Origin: an uncultured Oscillospiraceae bacterium
Lineage (GTDB): Bacteria; Bacillota; Clostridia; Oscillospirales; Oscillospiraceae
Assembly: GCA_944386995.1 (NCBI GenBank)
Contig: CALXDF010000186.1
Location: forward strand, 1-32,657
DNA length: 32,657 nt
Direction: 5' to 3'
Positions 25,832 to 32,657 of the stretch are shown here, piece after piece. Numbering within the stretch: position 1 is the stretch's first letter; each line of letters begins with the position of its first letter. Under the pieces are notes generated by a model that did not search any database, was not told where the DNA came from, and saw only the letters and a program-made list of their open reading frames with translations. Position numbers and translations under genes: made by a program.

Positions 25832-27160
25832 TCAGCGGGCCAGCCACTGAGCTGTAACCGTCTCCCCGCCCCGATCCACATATCCCTTGGTCAGGAACAC
25901 CGTCTCCTCATAACCGCCGACCATGTGGACGGCCTGGGCCAGGGGCAGCAAATGATAGGACTCCTCCGCCGCGGTGTACTGACGGTACTGCAGGCGAAAA
26001 TAGGTAATCGTGTCACCGGTGGTCCGCACCTCCAGGGCTGCCTCGCCGCTGGAGAGGTAAACCGGGATGCCGTCTACCATATAGTCGAAGGTAATCGCAT
26101 ATCCGCTCTCAGTCGCTTCAATGCCGGTAAAATAGAAATCCGTGTCCAGCAGCACCTCTCCCGGCAGCAGGACTTCCGCCAGGCGCCGGGCTGCCAGAAC
26201 CGCCTCCGCCCGGGTTGGCATCTCGCCGCCGGCCGGAATGGTGTAGAGCGCGCTGGGAGCATCAGCGTCGCCGCTGTAGCGGATCACGCCGTCGTGATAA
26301 ACACGAAAGGTCCGGGGAAATTCCACTACCTCAATGCCGTCAGTGAGGTTATAGCGGGCGATGGTATGGGGATTAAAATCCAGCATATCCAGAAGTGTGT
26401 CAACATCCGAGGCCAGTTCCGGCAGAGATGCTGTGAGTACCATGGTCTGCGCAGCTTCACTGCTGAGAACGGTATAGGGTGCCAGATGCCCGTAGGTCTC
26501 CGGGTCCTCGAAGGCGAAAGCCACATCTCCCGCCGCTGCGTCGCCCTCCTGGCGGAAAGAACGGACTATCTCCTCCAGTGCGGGCCGCTCCACAGCGGTA
26601 TCATAGCGGTAAACGCTCCCCACCCCGTCCCAGAGGAACAGCTGTACCCCGGTCCCTCCGTTGGTGGAAAGCAGCAGGTAACGGGCCTGCGCATCTCCGG
26701 AAAAGTCAGCCCCGTACCATCCGGCCAACACGGAAACCGGAACCGGGAACAAGTAGTCCAAAAACAGGCCTGTCTCCTCCAGTGCAGTGCGGAAGGCCTC
26801 TTCCGTAACAGCTGTGCTGTTTCCAGCCGAGCCCAGCGCCTCCAGCAGCAGATTGGAGGCGTGAAGCTGGTCCCGCTCGGCGGTGCCGGCCAGCATCCGG
26901 CCATAACGCCCCTGGTCCGAGGTTGCCACCAAATTGAACGGCGCGGCCATCCCCCCCAGATCCGGGGACTGAGACACCTCCGTCGAGGCCGCCGGAGAAC
27001 CCAGCAGCGTGCTGAGGGATGAGATCGGCCCGTCGCCGCCGGCCTCATAGGAGAACACAGCCACCAGCAGCCCCGCCGCCAGCACGCTCAGGCACAGGAT
27101 GCTCAGATTTTGCAGCAGGGCAACCCGCCGTTTTTTCCCCATCCCGTTATGTTTCACCAT
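25832..27160 (-). CDS. yycH: YycH-like WalK regulatory membrane protein
   Basis: Predicted membrane-anchored extracytoplasmic protein of 442 residues. A basic start (MVKHNGMGKKRR) is followed by one membrane helix at about 14-37, then a large outside domain. The C-terminal part (TRAEAVLAARRLAEVLLP, then DYMVDGIPVYLSSGEAALEV) has the YycH-domain pattern. In Firmicutes it works with YycI to hold WalK inactive through membrane contacts. The ATG at 27160 has GGAGG six bases upstream and overlaps the walK end by 14 bases; the frame is open to 27244, but that extension lies inside walK. Sequence similarity to Bacillus YycH is weak, so the call rests on domain pattern plus gene order. Confidence 0.82.
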   Translation of the reverse strand: MVKHNGMGKKRRVALLQNLSILCLSVLAAGLLVAVFSYEAGGDGPISSLSTLLGSPAASTEVSQSPDLGGMAAPFNLVATSDQGRYGRMLAGTAERDQLHASNLLLEALGSAGNSTAVTEEAFRTALEETGLFLDYLFPVPVSVLAGWYGADFSGDAQARYLLLSTNGGTGVQLFLWDGVGSVYRYDTAVERPALEEIVRSFRQEGDAAAGDVAFAFEDPETYGHLAPYTVLSSEAAQTMVLTASLPELASDVDTLLDMLDFNPHTIARYNLTDGIEVVEFPRTFRVYHDGVIRYSGDADAPSALYTIPAGGEMPTRAEAVLAARRLAEVLLPGEVLLDTDFYFTGIEATESGYAITFDYMVDGIPVYLSSGEAALEVRTTGDTITYFRLQYRQYTAAEESYHLLPLAQAVHMVGGYEETVFLTKGYVDRGGETVTAQWLAR

Positions 27161-28958
27161 GGTCTGCCTCCAATGGGCGGTCCTGCCGGATGGGAAGAAC
27201 AATGCGCACTGTAGTACCCGGTCCCTGGTGATCCACCAGGCCAATGGTACCGCCGTGGCGCTCTACCAGCTCGCGGGCAATGGAGAGGCCCAGGCCGGTG
27301 CCGCCGCTCTCCCGAGAGCGGGCCTTGTCCACCCGATAGAACCGGTCAAAGATGCGATTCCAGTCCTGTTTGGGAATGCCGATCCCGTTGTCGGATACCT
27401 CCATCCACACCTGATCCTCTGTAGAACCGGCGCTGACGGAAATATGCCCTCCGTCGGGGGTATACTTGATGGAGTTGCCGATCACATTCATCATCACCTG
27501 CTCCAACCGGTCCTGGTCGGCCACAATCATAGGCAGCTCCTGGGCGTGATAAAGGCGCTCCAGAATATGGCCGTGGCGCTGGGCATCCAGTTCCACCGCC
27601 CGGCACACACTGTCGATGGCGTTGCCAAAGTGAAAGCGGGTCATATGCAGCTCCGACTGGCCGCTGTCCAGGCGGCTGAGAGTCAGCAAATCCTGAACAA
27701 TATGGGTCATGCGGTCTGTCTCGCCGATGATGATATCCAGGAAACTTCTGGAGACCTCCGCCGGAACATCGCCAGTGTCCCGCAGGGTCTCGGCGTAGCT
27801 GCGGATATTGGTCAAGGGAGTACGCAGCTCATGGGAGACGTTGGCCACAAACTCCTTGCGCATCTCCTCGTTTTTCCGCTGGGCAGTGACGTCGTGTAGC
27901 ACCGCCATGACCCCAATGCCGCTCTCCTGGTCAAAGGGGGCAAAGTACACTTCCAGAAATTTCCCATGAATCTGCATTTCCGCTTCTTTGAAATTAGGGC
28001 GGCGGAGCTTTGTCAACTCCTCCAATGGGAAGAGGGACCCAAAAATGGACTCGTAATCCATTTTCTCCACCGGGCGCTCCAGCATCTCACTGGCGGCAGG
28101 GTTGCAGTGGACGATGGTCCCATCTCCAGCAAAAGCCACCACGCCGTCGGTCATGTGGAGGAACAGGGTATCCAGCTTGTTGCGCTCGTTCTCCACCGTC
28201 ATCAGCGTTTCCTCCAGCACGGAGGCCATCTCGTTGAATGTGGTGGTGAGGATGCCGATCTCATCGGAGGATTCCACATCGATTGGACCCGAAAAATTGC
28301 CCGCAGCAACCCGCTCTGCCCCCTCGGTCAGGCGTTCAATGGGGGTAATCATGGTCTTGCTCAGCAAAAAGCTCAGCAGCACCGAGATCAAAAGCCCCAC
28401 CAGCAGAGCCTGGACAATAATAAGGAACATCTGACTGTTCAGATCACTGACCGTTCCCCGGTTGTCATAAATATAGATGATGTAGCTGTTGCCGCCGCCG
28501 GTGATGGGAATCGCCACGTCCATGTAGCTGGCAGTGATATCGCTGCTGTCCCCCACCTCATCAGTTCCCTGGGCAATGCTGGTACGGGCAGTGATGAGAT
28601 TGGGCGTGGCAGTGAGATAGGGGATCTCCGTATTGTCCGCGCTGCTGGCCAAAAACTCCCCGGTCTCCCCATCCAGGATATAGTAGTTGCGGTTGCGGTA
28701 ATCGATTCCAAGGGGGGCTGCGTTAGCCTCGATAGCACTCTGGAGATCCTCCAGGCCGTCCTCCTGCGCCGCCATGCTGCGCAGATTATTGACAAAGGAG
28801 GCGTTGGAGGAGCCGAAAACAGCGTCCACCTGTTGGTAGAAGTCATCGATGAAAAAGCCGGTGATGCTGGTCATCAGAAACGCCCCTACAATGGTCATCA
28901 GGGAGGTGATGAGCAGCAGCATGATCAGCACCAGCTTCATATGCAGGCTGCGGAACAT
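27147..28958 (-). CDS. walK: WalK-type sensor histidine kinase
   Basis: Membrane sensor kinase of 603 residues with the full WalK layout. Membrane helix 1 is at about 9-31, an extracytoplasmic sensor at 36-175, helix 2 at 178-200, HAMP at about 201-255, PAS at about 258-360, HisKA with phospho-accepting His376 (FVANVSHELRTPLTN), and the ATPase domain with N-box NVIGNSIKYTP, DNGIGIP and GTGLGLSIA. The cytoplasmic PAS domain separates WalK from PhoR-like kinases without it. Start ATG at 28958 has GGAGG seven bases upstream, 50 bases after walR. It pairs with WalR to control peptidoglycan hydrolases and wall homeostasis in Firmicutes; the stimulus in this group is not known from sequence. Confidence 0.93.
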   Translation of the reverse strand: MFRSLHMKLVLIMLLLITSLMTIVGAFLMTSITGFFIDDFYQQVDAVFGSSNASFVNNLRSMAAQEDGLEDLQSAIEANAAPLGIDYRNRNYYILDGETGEFLASSADNTEIPYLTATPNLITARTSIAQGTDEVGDSSDITASYMDVAIPITGGGNSYIIYIYDNRGTVSDLNSQMFLIIVQALLVGLLISVLLSFLLSKTMITPIERLTEGAERVAAGNFSGPIDVESSDEIGILTTTFNEMASVLEETLMTVENERNKLDTLFLHMTDGVVAFAGDGTIVHCNPAASEMLERPVEKMDYESIFGSLFPLEELTKLRRPNFKEAEMQIHGKFLEVYFAPFDQESGIGVMAVLHDVTAQRKNEEMRKEFVANVSHELRTPLTNIRSYAETLRDTGDVPAEVSRSFLDIIIGETDRMTHIVQDLLTLSRLDSGQSELHMTRFHFGNAIDSVCRAVELDAQRHGHILERLYHAQELPMIVADQDRLEQVMMNVIGNSIKYTPDGGHISVSAGSTEDQVWMEVSDNGIGIPKQDWNRIFDRFYRVDKARSRESGGTGLGLSIARELVERHGGTIGLVDHQGPGTTVRIVLPIRQDRPLEADHGET

Positions 28959-29008
28959 GGCAGCGCCTCCTTGTCAGGAAATTGTCCAGGTGCGGAGCAT
29001 CAGCCGCC

Positions 29009-29713
29009 TCACTCCGCAGTAAAATAGTAGCCCACACCACGCCGGGTCAGGATATAGGCCGGAGCAGCCGGGTCATCTTCGATCTTCTCCCGCAGGCGCC
29101 GGACCGTTACATCCACGGTGCGCACATCGTCTCCCACATAACCGTAGTTCCAGACCTGCTCCATCAGATCAATGCGGCTGTATACCTTGCCGGGATGACT
29201 GGCAAGAAATGTAAGCAGTTCATACTCCCGCTGGGTCAGGCCGATGACCCTGCCGGCCTTGGTCACTTGATATGTATCGGTGTTGATGATCAAGTCGGTG
29301 CCCGTGTCCATCGTGCTGGCCGCAGTGTCCCCATGGAGCATGGATGTCCGGCGGATATTGGCCTTCACCCGGGCCATAAGCTCCCGCATGGAGAAAGGCT
29401 TTGTGATATAGTCATCCGCCCCGATCTCCAGTCCCAGCACCTTGTCCGCCTCTTCCTCCCGGGCCGTGAGGATCAGAACCGGCACGTTGTCCCCGTCCTG
29501 CCGCAAAGCGCGGCACACGTCAAACCCATTCATCTTTGGCAGCATCACATCCAGCAGAATAATGTCCGGATGCCGCTCCCGCGCCAATGCAAGCCCTGTT
29601 TCACCGTCGTATGCCTCCAGGGTACCGTATCCCTCCCGCTGCAGGTTGAAGCGGAGAATATCCACAATATTTTTCTCATCCTCCACAATGAGGATGCTCT
29701 TTTTCTGTTCCAT
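29009..29713 (-). CDS. walR: WalR-type response regulator (OmpR/PhoB family)
   Basis: DNA-binding response regulator of 234 residues. The receiver domain has the acidic pair Glu11/Asp12, phospho-accepting Asp55 (LLDVMLP), Thr83 and Lys105 (ITKPFS). The C-terminal winged helix carries GLTQREYELLTFL and DVRTVDVTVRRLREKIED, the recognition-helix sequence nearly invariant in WalR. The ATG at 29713 begins MEQKKSILIVEDE behind AGGAGGG; an upstream in-frame codon at 29743 adds ten non-conserved residues. Only 40 bases separate it from the Nudix gene stop, so it probably has no promoter of its own and is co-transcribed with the two genes upstream. Confidence 0.94.
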   Translation of the reverse strand: MEQKKSILIVEDEKNIVDILRFNLQREGYGTLEAYDGETGLALARERHPDIILLDVMLPKMNGFDVCRALRQDGDNVPVLILTAREEEADKVLGLEIGADDYITKPFSMRELMARVKANIRRTSMLHGDTAASTMDTGTDLIINTDTYQVTKAGRVIGLTQREYELLTFLASHPGKVYSRIDLMEQVWNYGYVGDDVRTVDVTVRRLREKIEDDPAAPAYILTRRGVGYYFTAE

Positions 29714-29753
29714 AGTCCCTCCTGTATCTGCCGCGGTTTCCACCGCCTGCCGC

Positions 29754-30290
29754 TTACAGGCCCAGCAGCAGTTTTGCCTTCAGTACGGCCACGCAGGTCT
29801 TGGCGTCGGTAATCTCACCGGTGAGAATCCGATCCACCAGAATATGGAAAGGTACCCGCTCCACATCCAGAAACTCGTCCTCATCCGGATCCATCTCGCC
29901 CCAGGTAAGATTGCGGGCCAGATAGAGACGGATGATCTCGTCGCAGTACCCTGGAGAGGGATAAATGTGGCCAAGCGGGGTCAGTTTCTCCGTGCTGGCG
30001 CCCGTCTCCTCCTTCAGCTCACGCATGGCAGCATGATAAGGGTCCTCCCCCCGCTCCAGCTTCCCCGCCGGAATCTCCAGCAGTGTCTGCTGATAAGCAT
30101 AGCGGTATTGGGTAACGGTGAGCACATTATTGTTCTGATCCAGCGCCAGAATTCCAACCCCGCCGGGGTGATTGACAATCTCCCGGGTGGAAGTGTGGCC
30201 GTTGGGCAACTCCACCTTGTCCACATGGACCTTGATGACCCGCCCGTCAAAAATGGGCTGGCGTTCCAGAGTTTTTTCGATCATTTCCAT
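29754..30290 (-). CDS. Nudix hydrolase, ADP-ribose pyrophosphatase type
   Basis: Cytoplasmic hydrolase of 178 residues that probably cleaves ADP-ribose or similar nucleotide sugars. The complete Nudix box runs from Gly76 to Ala98: GKLERGEDPYHAAM then RELKEETGA, with Glu94/Glu95 as metal ligands. The region after the box (YPSPGYCDEIIRLYLA) has the Pro placement seen in the ADP-ribose pyrophosphatase subgroup, and LEIPAGKLE before it fits the same group. The ATG at 30290 follows AGGAGG; the frame is open to 30545 but that extension overlaps the upstream gene. It begins 16 bases after the GDPD gene and ends 40 bases before walR. A role in wall signalling is not implied by the family. Confidence 0.9.
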   Translation of the reverse strand: MEMIEKTLERQPIFDGRVIKVHVDKVELPNGHTSTREIVNHPGGVGILALDQNNNVLTVTQYRYAYQQTLLEIPAGKLERGEDPYHAAMRELKEETGASTEKLTPLGHIYPSPGYCDEIIRLYLARNLTWGEMDPDEDEFLDVERVPFHILVDRILTGEITDAKTCVAVLKAKLLLGL

Positions 30291-30306
30291 TCGCAATGGC
30301 CTCCTC

Positions 30307-31218
30307 TTAGGTTCGCTGAACTTCCGCCGGGTCGATCCGGTCGGAGAAAATCCCCCATGCCCCCTGTGCAAGATAACGGTTGGCCTGGGCTGCGTCGTTG
30401 ACAGTGTGAAGCCAGACGCGGATACCGCTGCCCTCCAGGACAGCAGCCAGGTCTGGTGTATACAGAAAGTGCCACATGACAATGCCCTCGATCCCCCGCT
30501 GCTGGCAGGCCCGAACATATTCTGCCAGAAGGTCGGCCTCGCCATAGAAAGGGGTCTGGTACAGTGTCAGCAGATAGTGGTCAAAGTGGTGAACAGACTC
30601 CACCGGATCCTGCATCTCCGGAGCATACAGCTGTACAATCAAGCGGTCAAAGAGGTGAAGCATTCCCCATGCCTCCGCCTCCTCCACCATGGCGGTGTAC
30701 TGCTCTGTGACACTTTCCGCGTCAGTGCTCTTGCCATCCAGGATGCAGTAAATATCCGGATAGAGCGCCAGCAGCCCCAAGAGATCCAGAAACGTCAAGG
30801 GGGTGTATTGCCCGTAGATGGGAATTGTCTGAAATTCTTCTGCAGTGGGAATGTGCTCCGGGTCCACCCCCTCCTGCAATCCGGCGGACCAGTCATGCCG
30901 CAGCACCACTTTCCCGTCGCTGGTCAGCGCCAGATCGCACTCAAACAGCCGGTAACCCGCAGCATAGCTGCGCTGAAAAGCCTCCAGGCTGTTGGTGCCG
31001 GTATACCCGTCGATCTGGCCCATGGCGTGGGCCACCAGCGGGGAGCTGCTGTAGGCATCTGCTGCGGGTAAAAGCATCTCCCCCACGCCGCGGGCCATGG
31101 CCGGCACCTGCATAGCCGGGAAAAGGGACAGTACCAGCATCACCCCTGCACACAGCATCGCCAGAAAGGCCGCCGAGGGATCCATCACCGGAAAAGAGCG
31201 CTGTTTGTAAGCCGTCAT
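30307..31218 (-). CDS. Membrane-anchored GDPD/PI-PLC-fold phosphodiesterase
   Basis: A 303-residue protein with an N-terminal membrane anchor (about residues 14-40) and a glycerophosphodiester phosphodiesterase-like TIM barrel outside. The core reads VAHAMGQIDGYTGTNSLEAF then FECDLALTSDGKVVLRHDW. The metal-binding ExD and the late HD are present, but the usual HRG and PENT motifs are replaced by HAMG and GTNS, as I recall for a clostridial subgroup. It could cleave glycerophosphodiesters from membrane lipids or teichoic acid; the substrate is inference. Start is uncertain: ATG 31218 has only AGGA about 14 nt upstream; GTG 31230 and ATG 31185 are alternatives. It is the first gene of the operon reading through the Nudix gene into walRK. 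Confidence 0.82.
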   Translation of the reverse strand: MTAYKQRSFPVMDPSAAFLAMLCAGVMLVLSLFPAMQVPAMARGVGEMLLPAADAYSSSPLVAHAMGQIDGYTGTNSLEAFQRSYAAGYRLFECDLALTSDGKVVLRHDWSAGLQEGVDPEHIPTAEEFQTIPIYGQYTPLTFLDLLGLLALYPDIYCILDGKSTDAESVTEQYTAMVEEAEAWGMLHLFDRLIVQLYAPEMQDPVESVHHFDHYLLTLYQTPFYGEADLLAEYVRACQQRGIEGIVMWHFLYTPDLAAVLEGSGIRVWLHTVNDAAQANRYLAQGAWGIFSDRIDPAEVQRT

Positions 31219-31268
31219 ATCACACCACACGATCCTGCCATATACTGCACAACTGCAGAATTGAAATT

Positions 31269-31297
31269 ATTATATCAAATCCGGCCGGGAAAAGCAA
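31269..31297 (-). promoter_or_regulatory. Promoter of the GDPD-Nudix-wal operon
   Basis: On the minus strand TTGCTT (31297-31292) and a perfect TATAAT (31274-31269) with 17-bp spacing and an extended TGA before the -10. It uses the same -35 hexamer and extended -10 as the dehydrogenase operon promoter. It is the only strong promoter seen upstream of walR. Confidence 0.8.
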
Positions 31298-31356
31298 TTT
31301 CTTTTCACATCACGGCTGTCCGATCACGGCCGGCCGCAGTTTTTGGCAAAGTTCTC

Positions 31357-31385
31357 TTGCAAGCAGGAGTAATCTGTGCTACAAT
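31357..31385 (+). promoter_or_regulatory. Promoter of smpB
   Basis: TTGCAA (31357-31362) and TACAAT (31380-31385) with 17-bp spacing and an extended TGC before the -10. The start would fall near 31392, about 30 nt before the ATG. Confidence 0.75.
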
Positions 31386-31420
31386 AAAAAACCCGAACGC
31401 AGCTGGAGAGGAGGTCCTCT

Positions 31421-31882
31421 ATGGAGAAGTCCGGTATCAAGATCGCGGCCCAAAACCGCAAAGCCTACCACGACTACTTTGTGGAGGACAAATATGAGGC
31501 CGGCATCGAACTGTTCGGCACGGAGGTCAAATCCATCCGGGCCGGCACGCTGAATTTAAAGGATTCTTATTGTATTGCCAAAAATGGAGAGATATACCTT
31601 CATGGGATGCACATCTCTCCTTACGAGCACGGAAATATTTTCAATAAGGATCCGGTGCGGCCCCGCCGCCTGCTGATGCATAAGCGCGAGATCCGCAAGC
31701 TGCAGGCTCTGGTCCAGCAGGACGGCATGGCGCTTGTTCCCTTGAGCGTTTACTTCAAAAATGCCCTGGTGAAGGTAGAAGTCGGCGTGTGCAAAGGAAA
31801 GAAAAACTATGACAAGCGGGACGCCGCCGCCAAACGGGATGCGAAACGGGAGATGGACCGGGCCATGAAGTCCCGGTATTGA
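31421..31882 (+). CDS. smpB: SsrA-binding protein SmpB
   Basis: Binds the tRNA-like end of tmRNA and delivers it to stalled ribosomes for trans-translation. The 153 residues match the family. Signatures are [24 protein letters not shown] at the start (given in parts: [12 protein letters not shown], then YEAGIEL), [41 protein letters not shown] and [10 protein letters not shown]. The C-terminal tail is basic ([16 protein letters not shown]), the part that enters the mRNA channel. GGAGG lies six bases before the ATG. Its RNA partner ssrA begins about 600 bp downstream, with only one gene between them. Confidence 0.97.
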   Translation: MEKSGIKIAAQNRKAYHDYFVEDKYEAGIELFGTEVKSIRAGTLNLKDSYCIAKNGEIYLHGMHISPYEHGNIFNKDPVRPRRLLMHKREIRKLQALVQQDGMALVPLSVYFKNALVKVEVGVCKGKKNYDKRDAAAKRDAKREMDRAMKSRY

Positions 31883-31917
31883 CGCTTCCCATCAAATTTC
31901 GGCAAAGGAGGATTACC

Positions 31918-32439
31918 ATGTCTAATCCAATTGTAACCATTACACTGAAAAACGGCCAAGTGATGACCGGAGAGCTCTATCCGGAAAAAGCGCCCAACAC
32001 AGTAAACAATTTTATTGCCCTTGCTAACAGCGGCTTTTATGACGGTCTTACCTTCCACCGCTGTATCCCCGGCTTTATGATCCAGGGCGGCTGCCCCAAC
32101 GGCAATGGTATGGGCGGTCCCGGCTATACCATTCGGGGAGAGTTCAGGGCCAATGGTTTTGCGAAAAATGATATTCTCCACACTACCGGCGTTCTCTCCA
32201 TGGCCCGCGCCATGCACCCCGACAGCGCCGGCAGCCAGTTCTTCATCATGGTGGATGCCGCCCCCCATTTGGACGGGCAGTACGCCGCTTTCGGCAAGAT
32301 CACAAATAATGCAGAGGCTGCCATTGCGATCAGCGAAGTTCCTACCGACATGCGGGATAAGCCCAAAACACCAGTGGTCATCGAGTCCATTCGAGTAGAT
32401 ACTCTGGGTGAGGAATACCCGGCGCCTGAAAAGAAATAA
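31918..32439 (+). CDS. Cyclophilin-type peptidyl-prolyl cis-trans isomerase
   Basis: Folding catalyst of 173 residues with no signal peptide, hence cytoplasmic. The cyclophilin core is visible: [19 protein letters not shown] holds the catalytic Arg of FHR, followed by [32 protein letters not shown] and the late FGKI. In GVLSMARA and GSQFFI the active-site Met/Ala/Gln/Phe set is intact. The ATG at 31918 follows AAAGGAGG; a frame extension to 31879 adds non-conserved residues. It starts 35 bases after smpB, so is probably co-transcribed, and ends 51 bases before the ssrA 5' end. PpiB is a common name for such proteins, but paralogs make the symbol uncertain. Confidence 0.94.
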   Translation: MSNPIVTITLKNGQVMTGELYPEKAPNTVNNFIALANSGFYDGLTFHRCIPGFMIQGGCPNGNGMGGPGYTIRGEFRANGFAKNDILHTTGVLSMARAMHPDSAGSQFFIMVDAAPHLDGQYAAFGKITNNAEAAIAISEVPTDMRDKPKTPVVIESIRVDTLGEEYPAPEKK

Positions 32440-32490
32440 ACCATTTCTCCGCTTTTCCGGCGGGCCGCCCAGCGCAGCCTGCCGACCCAT

Positions 32491-32657
32491 GGGGGTGTAC
32501 CGGTTTCGACGGGGATGAGGAAGCGGGATCAGCGGGCGGATGCGCCCAGCATCCATAAAATGGGCAACTTATAAATTAAAGAACAACAACACTGTTGCTG
32601 TTGCTGCCTAATTAAAGGCAGCCGTCTTCAGCCGGGAGGGCCACAGACCGGCTAAGG
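32491..32657 (+). ncRNA. ssrA: Transfer-messenger RNA (tmRNA), 5' part
   Basis: Rescues stalled ribosomes with SmpB and tags their products for proteolysis. The 5' end GGGGGTGTACCGG...TTTCGACGGGGAT is the conserved tRNA-like start. Pseudoknot PK1 is readable: GGATGC (32538-32543) pairs with GCATCC (32549-32554), and GCCCA (32544-32548) with TGGGC (32561-32565). The tag frame ends NNNTVAVAA then TAA (32582-32611), and its last codons form the usual hairpin GCTGCC/GGCAGC (32603-32622). The 3' half with the acceptor arm lies beyond the window. I see no separate promoter in the 51 bases after the cyclophilin gene, so it may be processed from an smpB transcript. Confidence 0.96.

Overview
The window looks like ordinary chromosome from a high-GC Clostridia bacterium, most likely the Oscillospiraceae (Flavonifractor/Intestinimonas-like). 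Clues are the single-chain clostridial PurL, the split PurO plus AICAR formyltransferase pair, the WalRK operon with YycH/YycI, strong AGGAGG ribosome binding sites, and frequent TTG/GTG starts. The genus is inference. I see no phage, transposon, CRISPR array or tRNA gene.

Layout. 1-1250: 3' end of htpG and its terminator. 1290-13390: a nine-gene minus-strand purine operon (purE-purC-purF-purM-purN-purO-AICAR formyltransferase-purD-purL), many genes overlapping by a few bases, led by a ZTP (pfl) riboswitch whose last bases also form the first arm of a terminator. It encodes PRPP to IMP except the adenylosuccinate lyase step (purB). 13359-18063: divergent carA-carB, with a leader of about 270 nt holding an intrinsic terminator and a possible Arg-rich leader ORF. 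18085-20489: malic enzyme and an LDH/MDH-family dehydrogenase, minus strand, from one clear promoter. 20563-22077: a lone glycosyltransferase fused to a MarR-like winged helix. 22090-31297: minus-strand envelope block. A GDPD-like phosphodiesterase, a Nudix hydrolase, walR, walK, yycH and yycI form one operon; murA has its own promoter and terminator; walJ and rlmH follow. 31357-32657: plus-strand smpB, a cyclophilin gene and the start of ssrA (tmRNA).

How the genes fit together. The pur and car operons share a divergent control region, and both start with long leaders carrying terminators, so nucleotide synthesis appears controlled by premature termination. The purine pathway has two departures from the textbook: PurF lacks the catalytic Cys of its glutaminase domain, and the bifunctional PurH is replaced by two separate proteins. 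The wal block joins the cell-wall stress regulator to wall-precursor synthesis (MurA). SmpB and tmRNA, the two parts of trans-translation, lie within about 1.1 kb of each other.

The window is mostly housekeeping. The items most worth following up are the Cys-less PurF, the glycosyltransferase-winged-helix fusion, the carAB leader and the dehydrogenase with malate-type specificity residues. I found no clearly new multi-gene system.
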